A stretch of DNA of 64,000 bases from Nioella aestuarii. Lineage in GTDB: Bacteria; Pseudomonadota; Alphaproteobacteria; Rhodobacterales; Rhodobacteraceae. The notes under the pieces are model-generated. The model saw nothing but the letters and a program-made list of their open reading frames with translations. It was not told the origin of the DNA and searched no databases. A program made the translations under genes and the position numbers. Positions 61,473 through 64,000 of this stretch are shown here, piece after piece. Position 1 is the first letter of the stretch, and each line of letters begins with the position of its first letter. The stretch lies in assembly GCF_050896395.1 (NCBI RefSeq), contig NZ_JBPBBA010000004.1:131349-195348 (forward strand), written 5' to 3'.

Positions 61473-62768
61473 ATGGCCAACGTGGTTGTCGTGGGCGCCC
61501 AATGGGGCGACGAAGGCAAAGGCAAGATCGTCGACTGGCTGAGCGAGCGCGCCGATGTGATCGCCCGGTTCCAGGGCGGGCACAATGCCGGCCATACGCT
61601 GGTTATCGATTCCAAGGTCTACAAACTGCACGCGCTGCCTTCGGGTGTGGTACGCGGTGGCAAGCTGTCGGTCATCGGCAACGGCGTGGTGCTGGACCCG
61701 TGGCACCTTGTGAAAGAGATCGCGACCGTGCGCGACCAGGGGGTAGAGATTACACCCGAAACCCTGATGATCGCGGAAAATACCCCGCTTATCCTGCCCA
61801 TTCACGGAGAGCTGGACCGCGCCCGTGAAGAAGCGGCCAGCAAGGGCACCAAGATCGGCACCACCGGGCGCGGCATCGGCCCTGCATACGAGGATAAGGT
61901 CGGGCGCCGTTCGATCCGCGTGGCAGACTTGGCGGATGAGGCGACCTTGATCGCTCGGGTCGACCGTGCGCTTCAGCATCACGACCCGCTTCGTCGTGGT
62001 CTGGGCATCGACCCGGTGAACCGCGATGCGCTTATCGCTGACCTGAAAGAGATCGCGCCGCAGATCCTGCCCTTCGCCGCGCCGGTGTGGAAGGTGCTGA
62101 ACGAAAAGCGCCGCGCTGGTAAGCGGATCCTGTTTGAAGGCGCGCAAGGCGCGCTGCTGGATATCGACTTTGGCACTTATCCCTTTGTGACCTCCTCGAA
62201 CGTGATCGCCGGGCAGGCGGCCACCGGTGTGGGTATCGGCCCCAATGCGATTGATTTCGTCCTGGGCATCGTAAAGGCCTATACCACCCGTGTTGGCGAA
62301 GGGCCGTTCCCGACGGAACTGCTGGATGATGACGGTCAGCGTCTTGGCGAACGCGGCCATGAATTTGGCACCACGACGGGCCGCAAACGCCGCTGTGGCT
62401 GGTTCGATGCCTGCCTTGTGCGTCAGACCTGCGCCACCAGCGGCATCAATGGCATATCACTGACCAAGCTGGACGTTCTGGATGGGTTCGAAACGCTGAA
62501 GATCTGCACCGGCTACGAGCTGGACGGCGAAGTTCTGGATTATCTGCCGACCGCAGCTGATCAGCAGGCGCGATGCAAACCGATCTACGAAGAGATGCCT
62601 GGCTGGTCAGAATCGACCGAAGGGGCGCGGTCCTGGGCCGATTTGCCTGCCGGCGCGATCAAATATGTGCGCCGGGTCGAGGAGTTGATCCAGTGCCCGG
62701 TCGCACTTTTGTCCACCAGCCCGGAGAGGGACGACACGATTCTCGTGACCGACCCGTTTGCCGACTGA
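61473..62768 (+). CDS. purA: Adenylosuccinate synthetase
   Basis: First committed step of AMP synthesis from IMP, using GTP and aspartate. 431 residues from ATG 61473 (MANVVVVGAQWGDEGKGK, the GTP P-loop GDEGKGK), FQGGHNAGHT, GTTGRGIGPAYEDK, and LTKLDVLDGF. Overlaps the DUF2842 gene by 1 nt (TGATG). Confidence 0.97.
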   Translation: MANVVVVGAQWGDEGKGKIVDWLSERADVIARFQGGHNAGHTLVIDSKVYKLHALPSGVVRGGKLSVIGNGVVLDPWHLVKEIATVRDQGVEITPETLMIAENTPLILPIHGELDRAREEAASKGTKIGTTGRGIGPAYEDKVGRRSIRVADLADEATLIARVDRALQHHDPLRRGLGIDPVNRDALIADLKEIAPQILPFAAPVWKVLNEKRRAGKRILFEGAQGALLDIDFGTYPFVTSSNVIAGQAATGVGIGPNAIDFVLGIVKAYTTRVGEGPFPTELLDDDGQRLGERGHEFGTTTGRKRRCGWFDACLVRQTCATSGINGISLTKLDVLDGFETLKICTGYELDGEVLDYLPTAADQQARCKPIYEEMPGWSESTEGARSWADLPAGAIKYVRRVEELIQCPVALLSTSPERDDTILVTDPFAD

Positions 62769-63007
62769 TGGCCCTGTCCTACAAAGCCCGCCGTCGATGG
62801 TCACTGATCATCCTGCTGATCGGGTTGCCGGTTTATATCGGGCTGGCTTGGTTTCTTCTGAGCCTGTTTGACCGGCCCTCGATCCTGCTGGAGCTGGGGA
62901 TCTATCTGGTCCTGGGCATCGTGTGGGCGATCCCGTTCCGCGCCGTGTTCAAAGGCGTAGGACAGGCCGACCCCGACGCGGAAAACGACGACACCCCGGG
63001 CCACTAG
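62768..63007 (+). CDS. DUF2842 small membrane protein
   Basis: 79-residue protein with two membrane helices (LIILLIGLPVYIGLAWFLLSLF and LGIYLVLGIVWAIPFRAVF) and the RPSILLELGIYLVLGI segment of DUF2842. Conserved in alphaproteobacteria, often after purA; function unknown. Confidence 0.82.
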   Translation: MALSYKARRRWSLIILLIGLPVYIGLAWFLLSLFDRPSILLELGIYLVLGIVWAIPFRAVFKGVGQADPDAENDDTPGH

Positions 63008-63040
63008 GGCCAGGGCGAAGCTCTTACAATTGGTGGCGGC

Positions 63041-64000
63041 TTAGCCGTTGAAATAGGGCGACTGCGCGGTCAGGCGGAAATGGCCGCGTCTTATCTTTTC
63101 GATGTGACCGGAATTCAGCACCTCGCCAAAGGCTTGCATTGCCTCTTCCCGTGACGCGCTTGGGCTGGCTCCGTTCTGAATCAGGCGGATCACTTCGGCC
63201 CGTCCGAACAGCTGGCCATCGCTTTTGAGTGCGGCAAATCCGCAGGCAGCGGCGGCAATGTCCACCAGCTCGGTTGCGTCATGCGTGTCCAGGAATTCCT
63301 GGAAATTGTCCTCGGCATCGAACAGGTTTTCATCGGCCTCCGGTATCCGGGTGATGCGGTTCTGTGCGGCCAGGGTCAGCGGTGCGGCCTGATCTTCATC
63401 CAGATCGTCCTGCTGCACACGGGCCAGAGCGGTGTTGCCACGGGTGATACGGCGCGGGCGCACGACGCTGGCGCGCGGGGCGGGCTGGTTGTTGCCCTCG
63501 TCCACGCGCTGTTCCGAGACCAGAACCAGCGGCGTCTGGCGCGGCTGTTCGCTGGCCGGGCGGTCGGACCGGCGGCGGCCATCATTCTGAACCCGGCGCG
63601 GGCGCATAACCTCGGCCAGATCTTCGCGATAGGGGCCGGTATCATCGCGCGGCGCTTGCGGGCCGTTCAGTTGTTCCTCGGCGGCACGGGCCGCAACGGC
63701 AGCTTTCAGATGTTCGATATTGGCGCGACGACGGGTGTTTTCGTCGGTCGACAGGCGGCTGTCGGTCGCGTCGAACAGGCGGCTGACACTGGCCTCGGCC
63801 ACATCGTTGCTGTTCATGTGCTGACGGCGCGCTTCGCGCTCGGCGCGGCGGCTTTCGCGTTCGGCTTCGATCTGCGCCAGCTCGCGCTGCAGCTCGGCCT
63901 CGGCGTCGGGTGCAAGGGTCGCTTCTGCCTCTACCACTTCGGCGACGGGGGCAGCTGCGGGCGTGGCCGCTTCGGCTTGCGCGTCGGCGGTCGCTGCGGC
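63041..64000 (-). CDS. Conserved Rhodobacterales low-complexity protein, N-terminus beyond window
   Basis: At least 319 residues; the frame remains open at 64000, so the N-terminus is missing. The N-terminal part is Ala/Glu/Arg-rich coiled coil (ELQRELAQIEAERESRRAER), the middle carries RRANIEHLKAAVAAR and repeated Arg-Pro-Arg-Arg boxes, and the C-terminus (SREEAMQAFGEVLNSGHIEKIRRGHFRL) resembles a winged-helix-like domain. I recognise it as a widespread roseobacter hypothetical; its function is unknown. Confidence 0.7.
   Translation of the reverse strand, partial: AAATADAQAEAATPAAAPVAEVVEAEATLAPDAEAELQRELAQIEAERESRRAEREARRQHMNSNDVAEASVSRLFDATDSRLSTDENTRRRANIEHLKAAVAARAAEEQLNGPQAPRDDTGPYREDLAEVMRPRRVQNDGRRRSDRPASEQPRQTPLVLVSEQRVDEGNNQPAPRASVVRPRRITRGNTALARVQQDDLDEDQAAPLTLAAQNRITRIPEADENLFDAEDNFQEFLDTHDATELVDIAAAACGFAALKSDGQLFGRAEVIRLIQNGASPSASREEAMQAFGEVLNSGHIEKIRRGHFRLTAQSPYFNG

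Noticed and set aside
1..64000. CRISPR arrays, rRNA, tRNA, insertion sequences, integrases
   Set aside because: I saw no regularly spaced repeats, no rRNA cores, no tRNA-like cloverleaf and no transposase or integrase motifs; tRNA genes cannot be fully excluded without a covariance search.

Overview
The window is a gene-dense, high-G+C alphaproteobacterial chromosome segment, most likely from the Rhodobacterales (Roseobacter group). Signs of this are the Tat/SurE/Pcm/NlpD/SerS/YajC-SecDF neighbourhood, the PHB locus with CTGC-N3-GCAG (PhaR-type) sites, FAD-dependent ThyX, a Hint-domain secreted protein, several conserved Rhodobacterales hypotheticals (DUF815, DUF817, DUF1194, DUF2842, DUF6151) and 4-nt ATGA/GTGA overlaps throughout. 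This placement is inferred from gene content and family recognition; no database search was run. I saw no rRNA, tRNA, CRISPR array, integrase or transposase.

Layout. 1-5.8 kb (minus): DEAD-box RNA helicase (cut by the left edge), a small lipoprotein, prfC, a tandem universal stress protein and a Hint-domain protein. 5.9-11.2 kb (plus): a non-canonical SDR, a 733-bp gene-free A+T-richer segment with tandem DnaA-box-like sites and a dense cluster of GANTC sites, an iron/spermidine-type ABC ATPase, then tatABC and a DUF815 ATPase. 11.3-16.1 kb (minus): NlpD-like LysM/LytM lipoprotein, pcm, surE, a TspO-like membrane protein and serS. 16.2-21.6 kb is accessory: an S74-chaperone-like secreted protein, a low-G+C AAA-ATPase/TOPRIM gene interrupted by an in-frame TGA and translationally coupled to thyX, then DUF817, gloA and DUF1194. 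21.8-25.8 kb (minus): Mth938-like, TauE, secF, secD, yajC. 26-30.5 kb: a frameshifted pentapeptide-repeat remnant, a cold-shock protein, an ArsC-like protein and a complete four-gene bufferin operon (DUF2282 precursor, DUF692/MNIO, DUF2063, DoxX).

30.5-35.7 kb holds a sugar-nucleotide epimerase, thrS and two alpha/beta hydrolases. 35.8-43.3 kb is a LacI-controlled carbohydrate ABC operon: regulator, binding protein, two unusual permeases (one with a DUF11-like periplasmic insert, one with an extra N-terminal membrane block), a GH63-like hydrolase and an ATPase. The hydrolase suggests uptake and cleavage of a small glycoside osmolyte such as glucosylglycerate. 44.7-49.8 kb is the PHB locus: phaZ divergent from phaC-phasin-phaR. 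49.9-55.2 kb (minus): a DegT-family aminotransferase and a polar amino-acid ABC operon ending in a glutamine amidotransferase. 55.3-63 kb: PhnD-like protein, TerB-like protein, PhzF, an outer-membrane barrel protein, pyrG, secG, then purA and DUF2842 on plus. The window ends inside a conserved low-complexity Rhodobacterales protein.

The strongest candidates for something undescribed are the AAA-TOPRIM gene split by a single TGA behind thyX (17.1-18.6 kb), the DnaA-box/GANTC cluster (6.7-7.4 kb), the two permeases with extra domains (38.3-41.0 kb) and the bufferin operon (27.2-29.8 kb).
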